64,000 nt of DNA from Clostridiales bacterium (GTDB taxonomy: Bacteria; Bacillota; Clostridia; Saccharofermentanales; Saccharofermentanaceae), in NCBI GenBank assembly GCA_017961235.1, contig JAGCXQ010000053.1:1-64000 (forward strand), in the 5' to 3' direction. The notes under the pieces are model-generated. The model ran no database searches. It was not told the origin of the DNA and saw nothing but the letters and a program-made list of their open reading frames with translations. The position numbers and the translations under genes are program-made. Of this stretch, positions 18,768-27,875 are shown one piece after another (position 1 is the first letter of the stretch; each line of letters begins with the position of its first letter).

Positions 18768-20356
18768 TGCTGGCAGATGATGAAGGAATCGTAATCGATT
18801 CTCTGAAATATATTATTGAGAAAAGCTTTCCCGGAGAGTGTGAGATCGAGACGGCAAAAACCGGCAGAAATGTCATTGAACTGGCGGAGAGTTTCCGTCC
18901 GGACATTAGCTTTATGGATATTAAGATGCCGGGGATCAATGGTATCGAAGCGATCCGCGAGATTCAGAAATTCAACAGTAAAACCGTATTCATTGTGCTT
19001 ACGGCATATGACAAATTCGACTATGCGAAAGAAGCGATCAATCTTGGAGTCCTCGAATATGTCAACAAGCCGTTTGACAAAGAGAAGATCGAGACTGTCC
19101 TTAGAAAAGCGATGGACGAGGTGGACAGAGAAAGAAATTCCAGACGGGAGAAACTGGAGATCAAAGAGAAGTTTGAGACGATCATGCCGATCATTGAGAC
19201 CGGGCTGATCCAGAATCTTCTGTTCCACACACACTTTCAGAAGGATATTGATACGTATAGATCACTTCTGGGAATTATCGGTAAATATGCGTACATGATG
19301 GTGATCGTTAACGATGGGGATCTGCCGGAGAACCAGATGCGGGGCGCAGTCGCTGCAAGTCTTGAGCTCCAGAAGAATTATTCAGATATTCGAATGATCA
19401 TTGAGAATTATTTTAACTGTATCATCGGCTCGGTGATGGGAAATAAGATCCCCGTGCTGGTCCCTTATGAAAAAGATGAATTGTCATACGAGAAACGCGC
19501 GGAGATCGTTGAACAGGCTTCCAAGCTTGGCAAACGGCTTAATGAGGAGCTTGATATCAGATGCCGGATCGGTATCGGAAGCGTACGGATGATCGGTTCC
19601 GTTTCGGATTCTTATAGTGAAGCGCTGACCTCGCTTTTCAGTACATCGGAAAAAGTTGCACATGCAGAAGACATCCGCGTGGGATGCGAATATGAAGATA
19701 ACTATCCTGTCAAGACAGAGAAAGAACTCTTCGAAGCCATCAGCGCAGGAAATGTTCAATTGGCGGAAGAAAAGGCGGGACAATTTTTCGAATGGATGCG
19801 GACACAGTCCGGAGGAAGTCTTTCGGATATCCGTCTTAAGATCCTGGAATTTGTTCTTCGCGCTGAACATATCGTGTATAGTAACGGCGGACACCTTTAC
19901 CGGTTTAACGGAAGGTCGGAGTATCTTCCCGAAGTCTGTTCGATGGAAAATCCGGAATCCCTGAAGGTCTGGCTGATCGAACATATCGACCGTGCGGTGA
20001 TCATGCTGAACTCCGGAACCGGAGTGCCCTCTGAAGACATTATCATGAAAGCAAAAGAATACATCGATAAACATTATAAAGAGGATATTTCTTTGGAGAG
20101 CATGTCCTGTCAGACAGACATAAGTCCATATTACTTCAGCAAGCTTTTCAAGCATCAGATCGGCGTGACTTTCATCGATTATCTGACAAACCTTCGCATT
20201 GCCAAAGCAAAAGAACTGCTTAGAAATCCACAGTTATCCATGAAGGAGATCTGCAGTGAAGTCGGCTATAACAATCCGAACTATTTCAGCAGGATCTTCA
20301 AAAAGAGTACCGGAATGACTCCGACGGAATATAAGGATGGTGAGAAAGAAATATGA
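18755..20356 (+). CDS. Response regulator, YesN type (receiver plus AraC DNA-binding domain)
   Basis: 533 residues. Receiver domain 1-120 with acidic pair Asp8-Asp9, phosphoacceptor Asp55 in SFMDIKMPG, LTAYDK, and Lys in NKPFDK. A central ~270-residue region of the YesN family follows, without clear motifs. The C-terminal AraC/XylS double HTH (about 430-530) has YYFSKLFK and NPNYFSRIFKKSTGMTPTEY. It should be phosphorylated by the upstream kinase and activate sugar transport genes. The likely target is the promoter at 21526. The stop overlaps the following lipoprotein start (ATGA). Confidence 0.95.
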   Translation: MYRVMLADDEGIVIDSLKYIIEKSFPGECEIETAKTGRNVIELAESFRPDISFMDIKMPGINGIEAIREIQKFNSKTVFIVLTAYDKFDYAKEAINLGVLEYVNKPFDKEKIETVLRKAMDEVDRERNSRREKLEIKEKFETIMPIIETGLIQNLLFHTHFQKDIDTYRSLLGIIGKYAYMMVIVNDGDLPENQMRGAVAASLELQKNYSDIRMIIENYFNCIIGSVMGNKIPVLVPYEKDELSYEKRAEIVEQASKLGKRLNEELDIRCRIGIGSVRMIGSVSDSYSEALTSLFSTSEKVAHAEDIRVGCEYEDNYPVKTEKELFEAISAGNVQLAEEKAGQFFEWMRTQSGGSLSDIRLKILEFVLRAEHIVYSNGGHLYRFNGRSEYLPEVCSMENPESLKVWLIEHIDRAVIMLNSGTGVPSEDIIMKAKEYIDKHYKEDISLESMSCQTDISPYYFSKLFKHQIGVTFIDYLTNLRIAKAKELLRNPQLSMKEICSEVGYNNPNYFSRIFKKSTGMTPTEYKDGEKEI

Positions 20357-21462
20357 GCAAATGTTTCCGTAATGTAGCGATTTTCTTGCTTTCATTTAGT
20401 CTGATCTGTTTCTCGACCGCGTGTGCAAGATCTTACGAGGCACCGAAAGCTCATAAGTCTGAGAAATCGGACAATCTTAAGATCGGACTCAGCTTTGATT
20501 CTTATGTTATCGAGCGATGGACAAGAGAACGTGATATATTCTGCGCCACGGCGAATGATCTGGGGGCAGAGGTCAATGTCCAGTCCGCAAATGGAGAGGT
20601 CGAGACTCAGATCGCCCAGCTTCAGTATTTTATCAACCTGAAAGTGGACTGTATCGTGGTGGTCGCGATCGATGCGGATGCTTTGACGGAGACGATCTTA
20701 GATGCAAAGGACGCGGGGATCCCGGTCATTTGCTATGATCGTATCATCAGAAACGCGAACGCGGATCTCTATATATCTTTTAATAATGAAGGAGTGGGGG
20801 AAAGAATGGCGGAAGCGATCTGCGGAGAAATCGGCGATAACAGTAATATTGTCGAGATCATGGGACCGGAAAACGACTATAATGTTCCTCAGGTCATGTC
20901 CGGATTCGATTCGATCTGCGAAAAGCACGGACAGAATGTACTTCTAAAGTATAATTGCGACGGCTGGAGACCGGAGTTAGCCTACAGCTTTGTAAATGAC
21001 AATATCGAGGTAATCAGTCAGGCTGAGGCTATCATGTGTGGTAACGACGCGCTGGCCGGAGAAACGGTCCATGCGCTGGCAGAAAACGGTCTCGCCGGAA
21101 AAATCAAAGTGGTGGGTCAGGATGCAGATATTGAAGCCTGTCAGAGAATTGTAGAGGGTACACAGCTGATGACTGTTTATAAGCCGGTGGAGAGTCTTGC
21201 GAAACTTGCTGCCGAATATGCGGTAAAACTTGCGAGGCATGAGTCACTCGGAACAACTATGATCTTCAATGACGGCACTTATGATATTCCTTATGTTGCC
21301 ATAGAACCGATCGCAGTGAATAAGGATAATCTGGATAATGAGATTATCGAAAGCGGATTCCATCTTCGCGAAGAAGTATATATCAATGTAAACATGGATC
21401 CCGGGAAGAATAAAGAGAGTAGTGTCTCGGAAGAAGAGTCGTCTTCGGAGAAGATAGCATAA
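20353..21462 (+). CDS. XylF-like sugar-binding lipoprotein in the sensor operon
   Basis: 369 residues with a lipoprotein signal peptide (FSTAC, lipid Cys about 24). The mature part follows the D-xylose-binding protein XylF closely in pattern: IERWTRERDIFCATANDLGA, QSANGEVETQIAQLQ, GIPVICYDRII, YISFNNEGVGE. The C-terminal ~30 residues are Ser/Glu-rich. It is translated with the regulator by ATGA overlap and is separated from the transporter genes by the promoter region 21463-21610. It could be a second receptor, or a binding protein that feeds the same transporter. XylF-type ligand is inferred from similarity recalled, not from a search. Confidence 0.88.
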   Translation: MSKCFRNVAIFLLSFSLICFSTACARSYEAPKAHKSEKSDNLKIGLSFDSYVIERWTRERDIFCATANDLGAEVNVQSANGEVETQIAQLQYFINLKVDCIVVVAIDADALTETILDAKDAGIPVICYDRIIRNANADLYISFNNEGVGERMAEAICGEIGDNSNIVEIMGPENDYNVPQVMSGFDSICEKHGQNVLLKYNCDGWRPELAYSFVNDNIEVISQAEAIMCGNDALAGETVHALAENGLAGKIKVVGQDADIEACQRIVEGTQLMTVYKPVESLAKLAAEYAVKLARHESLGTTMIFNDGTYDIPYVAIEPIAVNKDNLDNEIIESGFHLREEVYINVNMDPGKNKESSVSEEESSSEKIA

Positions 21463-21514
21463 TTCTGACACGTTCTGAATTGTGAAGTTAAAAATGTGCT
21501 AATTCATTTGTGAA
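21463..21514 (+). promoter_or_regulatory. Direct repeats upstream of the transporter promoter, possible YesN sites
   Basis: TTCTGA occurs at 21463-21468 and 21473-21478 (one helical turn apart); TGTGAA occurs at 21481-21486 and 21509-21514. All lie upstream of the -35 at 21526, where an AraC-type activator would bind. Confidence 0.3.
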
Positions 21515-21525
21515 CATACGTCTAT

Positions 21526-21556
21526 TTGACTAAAATATGTAGAAAATTGATATGAT
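21526..21556 (+). promoter_or_regulatory. Promoter of the sugar transporter operon
   Basis: TTGACT (21526-21531), 19 bp spacer, extended -10 TGATATGAT (21548-21556). The long spacer fits an activator-dependent promoter. The leader to the start at 21625 is about 60 nt. Confidence 0.5.
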
Positions 21557-21624
21557 TTTCCTATTCTGCCAGTGATATTTTGGTTTCAGTGAAACATCAC
21601 AAAAAACAATAGGAGGTTATATTG

Positions 21625-22755
21625 ATGAGTATTAAAAGATTTCTTGGTGCAATTCTTTGCTCCGCACTGATGATAGTGCCGATGGCAGGTTGTGCTAAAA
21701 AAGCAGATGAAACATCAAAAGCGCCTGAGACCCAGGCAACCGAAGCAGCAAAGACACAGGAGACACAGAGCGGAGAAAAGTATAAGATCGGTGTTTCCAT
21801 GCCTACGAAGACTCTGCAGAGATGGAATCAGGATGGCGATTACATGAAGGCGGAGCTCGAGGCAGCCGGCTTTGAGGTTGATCTTCAGTACGGTGCAAAC
21901 GATGTAGCTACACAGCTTTCTCAGATCGAGAACATGATCAACTCCGGATGTAAAGTTCTGGTTATCGCGGCAATCGAAGGTTCTTCTTTAGGTTCCGTTC
22001 TTGATATGGCAGAAGCTAAAGGCATCCCGGTTATCGCTTATGACCGTCTGCTTATGGATTCCGACACGGTTGACTACTATGCTACATTCGATAACTACAT
22101 GGTAGGTACGATCCAGGGCAACTATATTGTAGATACACTGGATCTGAAGAATGCTGCAGGCCCGTTCAACATCGAGATCACAGCTGGTGACCCTGGTGAC
22201 AACAATGCCCAGTTCTTCTATGACGGTGCGATGGATGTTCTCAAGCCTTACATTGAAAGCGGCAAGCTGAACGTTGTTTCCGGTCAGAAGGATTTCAAAG
22301 ATGTTGCTACAGCTGAATGGGCCACAGAGACCGCTCAGTCAAGAGCTGAATCCATCCTTTCTTCTTTCTATGCTTCCGGCACAAACCTTGATGCATGGCT
22401 CTGCTCCAATGACTCTACTGCAACTGGTGTAGTCAATGCTCTTGCAGCTAACTACACAGGTAAGTATCCGATCATCACCGGTCAGGACTGCGATATCACA
22501 AACGTGAAGAACATGCTCGCTGATAAGCAGGCGATGTCTGTATTCAAGGATACACGTAAACTTGCTAAGCAGGTTGTTAAGATGGTTTCCCAGATCATTA
22601 AGAACGAAACTGTTGATGTAAACGATGAAAAAACATACGACAACCGTAAGAAAGTAGTTCCGACATTCCTCTGCGAACCTGTATTCGCTGACAAGAACAA
22701 CTACAAGGAAATCCTTATCGATTCCGGTTACTATACTGAAGACAAACTGAAGTAA
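21625..22755 (+). CDS. Sugar ABC transporter substrate-binding lipoprotein (ChvE-like)
   Basis: 376 residues. ATG 21625 has AGGAGG eight bases upstream; a TTG three bases earlier is less likely. Lipoprotein signal with MAGC (lipid Cys ~23), a Thr/Glu/Ala linker, then a type I binding fold: KIGVSMPTKTLQRWNQDGDYM, QLSQIENMINSG, GIPVIAYDRLL, a DPGDNN loop, and ITGQDCD. The pattern recalls ChvE, the multiple sugar-binding protein of the MmsAB/GguAB systems. A strong terminator follows, then ATPase and permease genes, so the binding protein should be made in excess over the membrane complex. Confidence 0.93.
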   Translation: MSIKRFLGAILCSALMIVPMAGCAKKADETSKAPETQATEAAKTQETQSGEKYKIGVSMPTKTLQRWNQDGDYMKAELEAAGFEVDLQYGANDVATQLSQIENMINSGCKVLVIAAIEGSSLGSVLDMAEAKGIPVIAYDRLLMDSDTVDYYATFDNYMVGTIQGNYIVDTLDLKNAAGPFNIEITAGDPGDNNAQFFYDGAMDVLKPYIESGKLNVVSGQKDFKDVATAEWATETAQSRAESILSSFYASGTNLDAWLCSNDSTATGVVNALAANYTGKYPIITGQDCDITNVKNMLADKQAMSVFKDTRKLAKQVVKMVSQIIKNETVDVNDEKTYDNRKKVVPTFLCEPVFADKNNYKEILIDSGYYTEDKLK

Positions 22756-22772
22756 TAGCCATTACCGCAATT

Positions 22773-22807
22773 AAAAAACAGGCGGGTCCTTCACCCGCCT
22801 GTTTTTT
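22773..22807 (+). terminator. Internal terminator between binding protein and ATPase genes
   Basis: Perfect 15-bp stem (22773-22787 with 22793-22807), loop CCTTC, T-rich 3' arm. No separate promoter is evident before 22853, so partial read-through is likely and sets a high binding protein to transporter ratio. Confidence 0.9.
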
Positions 22808-22852
22808 GGGGCGGGAGTCCCACAACACTAGACAAAAAGAGGAGGCGCATTA

Positions 22853-24445
22853 ATGTCAAAAGTTTTGCTTGAAATGAACCATATAACCAAAACTTTTCCG
22901 GGCGTAAAAGCACTAGATGATGTAAACCTTCGAGTTGAGGAAGGAGAAATCCATGCGATCGTCGGAGAGAATGGCGCAGGAAAATCCACGCTGATGAACG
23001 TGCTTAGCGGCATCTACCCGTTCGGCTCCTATGAAGGTGATATCGTTTACGATGGCGAAGTATGCAAATTCCATCATATTAAGGATTCAGAGAAAAAAGG
23101 AATCGTCATCATCCATCAGGAACTCGCTCTTCTCCCTAATATGACGATCGGCGAGAATATGTTTCTCGGTAATGAGCGGGGAAGTAAATACTGTATTGAT
23201 TGGAACAAAACCTATTCGGAGGCAGATAAATACCTCGAGATGGTAGGCCTTACGGATTCATCTAAAACACTTGTTAAGGATATCGGAACAGGTAAGCAGC
23301 AGCTCGTTGAAATCGCAAAAGCTTTGGCTAAGAATGCCAGACTGCTTATCCTGGATGAACCGACATCTTCACTGAACGAAAAAGACTCAAAGGCGCTTCT
23401 TGATCTTATGAAAGAATTCAAGGCGCAGGGAATGACGATGATCATCATTTCCCACAAATTAAACGAAGTATCCTATGTCGCAGACAAGATCACGGTAGTT
23501 CGAGACGGTTCGACGATCGTGACACTTGATTGCGAGAAAGACGATATATCTGAAGACATTATCATCAAAGCCATGGTTAACCGCGAGATGACGGACCGTT
23601 TTCCGAAACGTAAAAACGTCAATATCGGTGACGTTATGATGGAGGTAAAAAACTGGACCGTATATCATCCGGAGTTTACTTCCCGCAAAGTGGTAGATGA
23701 TGTATCTATAAATGTAAGAGAAGGCGAGGTAGTCGGTATCTACGGCCTTATGGGTGCAGGACGTACGGAACTTGCGATGAGCATTTTTGGCCGTTCCTAT
23801 GGAATAGGTATCAGCGGAACGCTGAAAATTGCAGGTGAAGAGGTCATTCTGAAAAATCCCAAACAGGCTATTCGTCATAAACTGGCGTATGTTACAGAGG
23901 ACCGAAAAGGTAATGGCCTTGTCCTCTCCAATTCCATTAAACACAATACAACTCTTGCAAATCTTAAAGCTCTTACTGTAAAGGACGAAGCGGCTGACAG
24001 GCGTTCTCCTATTCCGAAGCTTGTAATCGATAAAGATAAAGAATATGAGGTTGCTTCCGAATATGTTGAGAAGCTAAGGACCAAGACTCCATCTGTCGAA
24101 CAGCTGGTCGGAAATCTTTCAGGTGGTAACCAGCAGAAAGTTCTTCTGGCGAAGTGGATGTTTGCAGATCCGGATATCCTGATCCTGGATGAGCCTACAA
24201 GAGGTATTGATGTTGGCGCAAAATATGAGATCTACTGTATCATTAATGATCTTGTTGCTGCCGGTAAATCCGTAATCATGATTTCTTCCGAACTCCCTGA
24301 GGTCATCGGAATGAGTGATCGAATCTATGTTATGAATGAAGCAAAGATCGTTGGAGAGATCCCTGCTTCAGAAGCAACCCAAAACAATATAATGGCTTGC
24401 ATCGTCAAGTCCGGAAAGGAGGCTGATGGTATTGCAAACGAGTAA
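22853..24445 (+). CDS. Sugar ABC transporter, fused double ATPase (XylG/MglA/GguA type)
   Basis: 530 residues with two ABC domains, powering uptake of the sugar held by the lipoprotein. Domain 1: Walker A GENGAGKST, Walker B LLILDEPTSS. Domain 2 has the altered Walker A GLMGAGRTE typical of this family, signature NLSGGNQQK, and Walker B ILILDEPTRGID. So ATP hydrolysis is probably asymmetric, as in RbsA/MglA. GGAGG ribosome site. Its 3' end overlaps the first permease gene by 20 bp. Confidence 0.96.
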   Translation: MSKVLLEMNHITKTFPGVKALDDVNLRVEEGEIHAIVGENGAGKSTLMNVLSGIYPFGSYEGDIVYDGEVCKFHHIKDSEKKGIVIIHQELALLPNMTIGENMFLGNERGSKYCIDWNKTYSEADKYLEMVGLTDSSKTLVKDIGTGKQQLVEIAKALAKNARLLILDEPTSSLNEKDSKALLDLMKEFKAQGMTMIIISHKLNEVSYVADKITVVRDGSTIVTLDCEKDDISEDIIIKAMVNREMTDRFPKRKNVNIGDVMMEVKNWTVYHPEFTSRKVVDDVSINVREGEVVGIYGLMGAGRTELAMSIFGRSYGIGISGTLKIAGEEVILKNPKQAIRHKLAYVTEDRKGNGLVLSNSIKHNTTLANLKALTVKDEAADRRSPIPKLVIDKDKEYEVASEYVEKLRTKTPSVEQLVGNLSGGNQQKVLLAKWMFADPDILILDEPTRGIDVGAKYEIYCIINDLVAAGKSVIMISSELPEVIGMSDRIYVMNEAKIVGEIPASEATQNNIMACIVKSGKEADGIANE

Positions 24446-25718
24446 CACTGCTCAGAGTTCGAGCGCCGCTCCTAACAAGTTTATTAACTTCTTAAGAAAA
24501 CATCATGTTTTTAATAAAGTTCGTGCGTTCCTGCAAAAATACATGATGCTTATTGCGCTGATCGCTGTTGTCATATTCTTTTCTTTCCAGAAAGGCGGCG
24601 CTATTCTTTTCCCGCAGAATATCAACAACCTTATTCAAACGAATGCTTATGTTTTTATACTTGCAACAGGTATGCTCCTTTGTATCCTCACCGGCGGAAA
24701 TATCGACCTTGCCGTAGGATCTGTCGTCTGTTTTGCAGGCGGTGTCGGTGCCATCATGATGGATCGTTCAATTCCGTGGCCGGTTGCGGTAGTCGCCATG
24801 CTGGTCATTGGTCTTCTTGTTGGAATATGGCAGGGATTCTGGATCGCGTATGTAAACGTTCCTCCGTTCATTGCCACACTTGCCGGAATGCTTGCTTTCC
24901 GTGGACTATCCAACGTTGTTATGGGCGGCTTTGCCTATGATATCACGGACCAGAATTTCCTAAATATCTTCGGAGGCAAAGAAAACTGTTATGTGCCTGA
25001 TTTCTTCGCAAATATAGGACCGGAGATAAAAGGGGAAAAGGGAGTTATCCTCAATAAGTTCTGCCTTGCCGTCGGTATCGCTTTTGTTATCGCACTTGTC
25101 ATCTATACGATCCTGCATCGTATCCACCTTAAGAAAAACGGATATAAACTGCAGCCGATCGTATCTGTCATAATCAAGACAACATGTATTTCGGCGGCAC
25201 TCCTGTGGCTGTTCTACAAACTGGCTTGCCATAAGGGCATTCTGACCCCCCTTATCTGGATCGGCATCGTTCTTGCGATATTTGCGTATATCACAACGAA
25301 GACCACTTTCGGGCGTAACCTTTACGCTGTAGGCGGTAATGAGAAGGCGGCAAGACTTTCCGGTGTAAACACCAGGATGGTCAAATTTAAGGCGTATGTA
25401 ATGATGGGACTTCTTGCCGGATTTGCCGGTGTCCTCAATATTGCCCGATTTGTTGGTGCCAAGCCGTCGTATGGTAAACAGTATGAGATGGATGCTATCG
25501 CAGCATGCTTTATCGGCGGCGCATCCGCATATGGCGGAACCGGAACGGTCGGTGGTGTCATTATCGGTGCTCTTCTCGTTGGTGTAATCAACAAGGGAAT
25601 GGATATCATGGGAACAAGTGCAAACTACAAACTGGTTGTCAAAGGACTTGTACTGCTTCTGGCTGTTTTCTTTGATGTCATTATGAAGATGCGTAAGAAA
25701 GGAGGTGCCGAAGAATGA
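24426..25718 (+). CDS. Sugar ABC transporter permease 1 (XylH/GguB family)
   Basis: 430 residues, about ten TM helices. Family signature TGMLLCILTGGNIDLAVGSVV (about 80-100) and the cytoplasmic coupling region GRNLYAVGGNEKAARLSGVN followed by IAACFIGGASAYGGTGTVGG. It is longer than RbsC/MglC because of an extra hydrophobic region in the middle (about 215-290), as in XylH. AAAGGAGG lies inside the ATPase gene. The stop overlaps the start of a second permease by ATGA, implying the two are made one to one. Confidence 0.94.
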   Translation: MVLQTSNTAQSSSAAPNKFINFLRKHHVFNKVRAFLQKYMMLIALIAVVIFFSFQKGGAILFPQNINNLIQTNAYVFILATGMLLCILTGGNIDLAVGSVVCFAGGVGAIMMDRSIPWPVAVVAMLVIGLLVGIWQGFWIAYVNVPPFIATLAGMLAFRGLSNVVMGGFAYDITDQNFLNIFGGKENCYVPDFFANIGPEIKGEKGVILNKFCLAVGIAFVIALVIYTILHRIHLKKNGYKLQPIVSVIIKTTCISAALLWLFYKLACHKGILTPLIWIGIVLAIFAYITTKTTFGRNLYAVGGNEKAARLSGVNTRMVKFKAYVMMGLLAGFAGVLNIARFVGAKPSYGKQYEMDAIAACFIGGASAYGGTGTVGGVIIGALLVGVINKGMDIMGTSANYKLVVKGLVLLLAVFFDVIMKMRKKGGAEE

Positions 25719-26962
25719 ATACATCCGGTGCGAAAAAAGTTCTGAAGAAGAATGCAATGGCCTTAATTCTCTTCTTCGTTTATATTTTCTTTGTTATCAT
25801 GACCAGGGGTGAGATATTCTCTGCATCCAACTTTACATCGCTCATTTCTCAGAATGCATATGTATTTGTTCTTGGAACCGGTATGCTGATGTGTATGCTG
25901 ACCGGTGGTAACATCGATCTTTCTGTCGGTTCGTTTGTCTGCATGGCCGGTGCGGTGTTCGGAGTACTATCTGTAAACGCTCACCTCAGTACGCCAATTG
26001 CTTTGCTGCTCATATTCGGCCTTGGAATCGTTTATGGTATTGTTCTCGGTTTCCTGATCGCATATCTCAATATCCCGCCGTGGATCGCCACTCTTGCCGG
26101 ATATCTTGCATTTAGAGGTGCAGGTACAGAAATACTCAACTCTGCTTCGAGAACCAGTGCAATTACAGGTTTCCCGTCGTCATTCCTGAAGCTGTTCTCC
26201 GGTAAAGTTGCAAAATCTGCCCCCGGAGCATCGATAAGCTACAGCTGTCTGGTCATCGGAATACTGTGTATTATTGTTGTCATTCTGATGAACTTTTTGA
26301 CAAGATACGGCAAGCTTAAAAAAGGATACGAAGCAGATTCACTTCCGTACGTTATTCTCAAGAGTGTGCTGGAGGCTGCGGTGATCGGACTCATTACCTA
26401 CAAACTCGCGAAAGACGGCGGTATTCCGGTCGTGTTGGTCTGGGTCGTTGCGATTCTCCTGATCTACAATTTCGTCTGCGAGAAGACAGTCATCGGACGT
26501 CGTTTTATGGCGGTCGGCGGCAATTCCGAGACAGCTCGTCTTTCGGGTATCAACAACAAGCATGTTATGTTTGGTGCTTACCTCAATATGTCTGTACTGA
26601 GTGTTATTGCTGCCCTTATGATGGTCGCAAGATTCCAGTCCGCGAATTCCGGTGCAGGTGTTAACTTCGAGATGGATGCGATTTCGGCCTGCGTGGTCGG
26701 TGGCGTTTCTGCTTATGGCGGATCCGGAACAGTGTTCGGAATGGTAATCGGTGCAACTCTCATCGGTGTCATCAATCTGGGCATGTCGCTTATCTGCAGC
26801 AAGTTTAATCTTAACCAGGACTGGCAGCAGGTAGTAAAAGGCGTAGTTCTTCTGGCAGCGGTTGTCTTCGATATTGTGTCGAAGTCAGATATGAAGTGGT
26901 CTTCGTTATTCCGTCGAAGAAAAAATATAAAAGAATTCTCGAAAGAGAATAGTCCTTCCTGA
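25715..26962 (+). CDS. Sugar ABC transporter permease 2 (XylH/GguB family)
   Basis: 415 residues, homologous to the permease just upstream over the full length: TGMLMCMLTGGNIDLSVGSFV, GRRFMAVGGNSETARLSGIN, ISACVVGGVSAYGGSGTVFG. The two sequences are clearly diverged, so this is an old duplication and not an assembly artefact. Most XylH/MglC systems use one permease as a homodimer; paired genes suggest a heterodimer, as in LsrC-LsrD. Last gene of the operon, followed by a long terminator. Confidence 0.94.
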   Translation: MNTSGAKKVLKKNAMALILFFVYIFFVIMTRGEIFSASNFTSLISQNAYVFVLGTGMLMCMLTGGNIDLSVGSFVCMAGAVFGVLSVNAHLSTPIALLLIFGLGIVYGIVLGFLIAYLNIPPWIATLAGYLAFRGAGTEILNSASRTSAITGFPSSFLKLFSGKVAKSAPGASISYSCLVIGILCIIVVILMNFLTRYGKLKKGYEADSLPYVILKSVLEAAVIGLITYKLAKDGGIPVVLVWVVAILLIYNFVCEKTVIGRRFMAVGGNSETARLSGINNKHVMFGAYLNMSVLSVIAALMMVARFQSANSGAGVNFEMDAISACVVGGVSAYGGSGTVFGMVIGATLIGVINLGMSLICSKFNLNQDWQQVVKGVVLLAAVVFDIVSKSDMKWSSLFRRRKNIKEFSKENSPS

Positions 26963-26990
26963 ACGGGATAAACCATGTCCCCATATCCCG

Positions 26991-27050
26991 AGCGAGATAC
27001 TGCTCCCCATCACTGATTTTTCAGTGATAGCGAGTGGTATTTCGCTTTTC
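26991..27050 (+). terminator. Long intrinsic terminator of the sugar transporter operon
   Basis: Outer 15-bp stem (26991-27005 with 27032-27046, three G-T pairs), inner 8-bp stem (27009-27016 with 27021-27028, TTTT loop), then TTTTC TTT. A second smaller hairpin, CGGGATA with TATCCCG, lies just before (26964-26990). Confidence 0.85.
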
Positions 27051-27082
27051 TTTATATAGGTGGAGAATGACTCTATTTCTTG

Positions 27083-27091
27083 TGATACAAT
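27083..27091 (+). promoter_or_regulatory. Extended -10 promoter of the glycan cluster
   Basis: TGATACAAT at 27083-27091, about 35 nt before the start at 27126. No clear -35. Confidence 0.45.
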
Positions 27092-27125
27092 AGATAAGAT
27101 ACGAAAGAGAAAAGAGGAACGGCTC

Positions 27126-27875
27126 ATGGACCTTTCAGTGGTCATGCCGGCGTATAACGAAGGCGAACACATATACAACAATCTTTTGGAAACGGATCGG
27201 ATCATATCCGGGTTCTGCGACTCTTTTGAAATCGTTTGCGTCGATGACGGAAGTTCTGACAATACAAAAACTGAGATCGAACGGGCCGCCAATGAGTGTT
27301 CCCGTATTCGAATGGTCTCCTATACTCCGAATGGCGGTAAAGGCCATGCGATCAAGACCGGCGTCCTGGAGGCCAAAGGCGATGTCATTGGTTTTCTCGA
27401 TTCGGATCTGGATCTTTCCCCGGATCACTTCGAAGACTTTCTTTCCCATATGAAATCGGAAAATGCCGACGTCGTGATCGGCAGTAAGATGCATAAAGAA
27501 TCAAAACTGGAGTACCCCTTTATCCGCAAGTTCGTAAGCTTCGGATATTATGTCATGCTGCGGGTGCTTTTCCATCTGAAAGTGCACGACACGCAGACCG
27601 GCGTCAAGTTGTACCGCGCGGATATTCTGAAAAAGATCGTACCGGATGTCATCACCAAGGGGTTTGCATACGACATCGAACTTCTCGCGGTTGCCAACGA
27701 GATGGGCGCGAAGATCATCGAGCGGCCGATCCGTCTGGTATTTACCAGAGAAGGCGGATTCTCACGTATTCACATGAAGGACATCATCCAGGTATTTAAG
27801 GACACATTTAAGATCAAGAAAAAAGTCAGAAAGATCCATAAAGAGAGAAGAAAGACGGCGAAGAATAATGGGTGA
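27126..27875 (+). CDS. GT2 glycosyltransferase, dolichyl/polyprenyl-phosphate sugar transferase type
   Basis: 249 residues. Start at ATG 27126 (MDLSVVMPAYNEGE) with AGAGGAA upstream; the frame extends earlier only through the promoter. GT-A fold features: PAYNE at the start, VCVDDGSSDNT, NGGKGHAIKTG, and the DSD metal motif in GFLDSDLDLSP. The family transfers a sugar from a nucleotide donor to a polyprenyl phosphate. No C-terminal TM helices, so it is a soluble or peripheral enzyme. Overlaps the mutase gene by 8 bp; they act in the same surface polysaccharide pathway. Confidence 0.88.
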   Translation: MDLSVVMPAYNEGEHIYNNLLETDRIISGFCDSFEIVCVDDGSSDNTKTEIERAANECSRIRMVSYTPNGGKGHAIKTGVLEAKGDVIGFLDSDLDLSPDHFEDFLSHMKSENADVVIGSKMHKESKLEYPFIRKFVSFGYYVMLRVLFHLKVHDTQTGVKLYRADILKKIVPDVITKGFAYDIELLAVANEMGAKIIERPIRLVFTREGGFSRIHMKDIIQVFKDTFKIKKKVRKIHKERRKTAKNNG

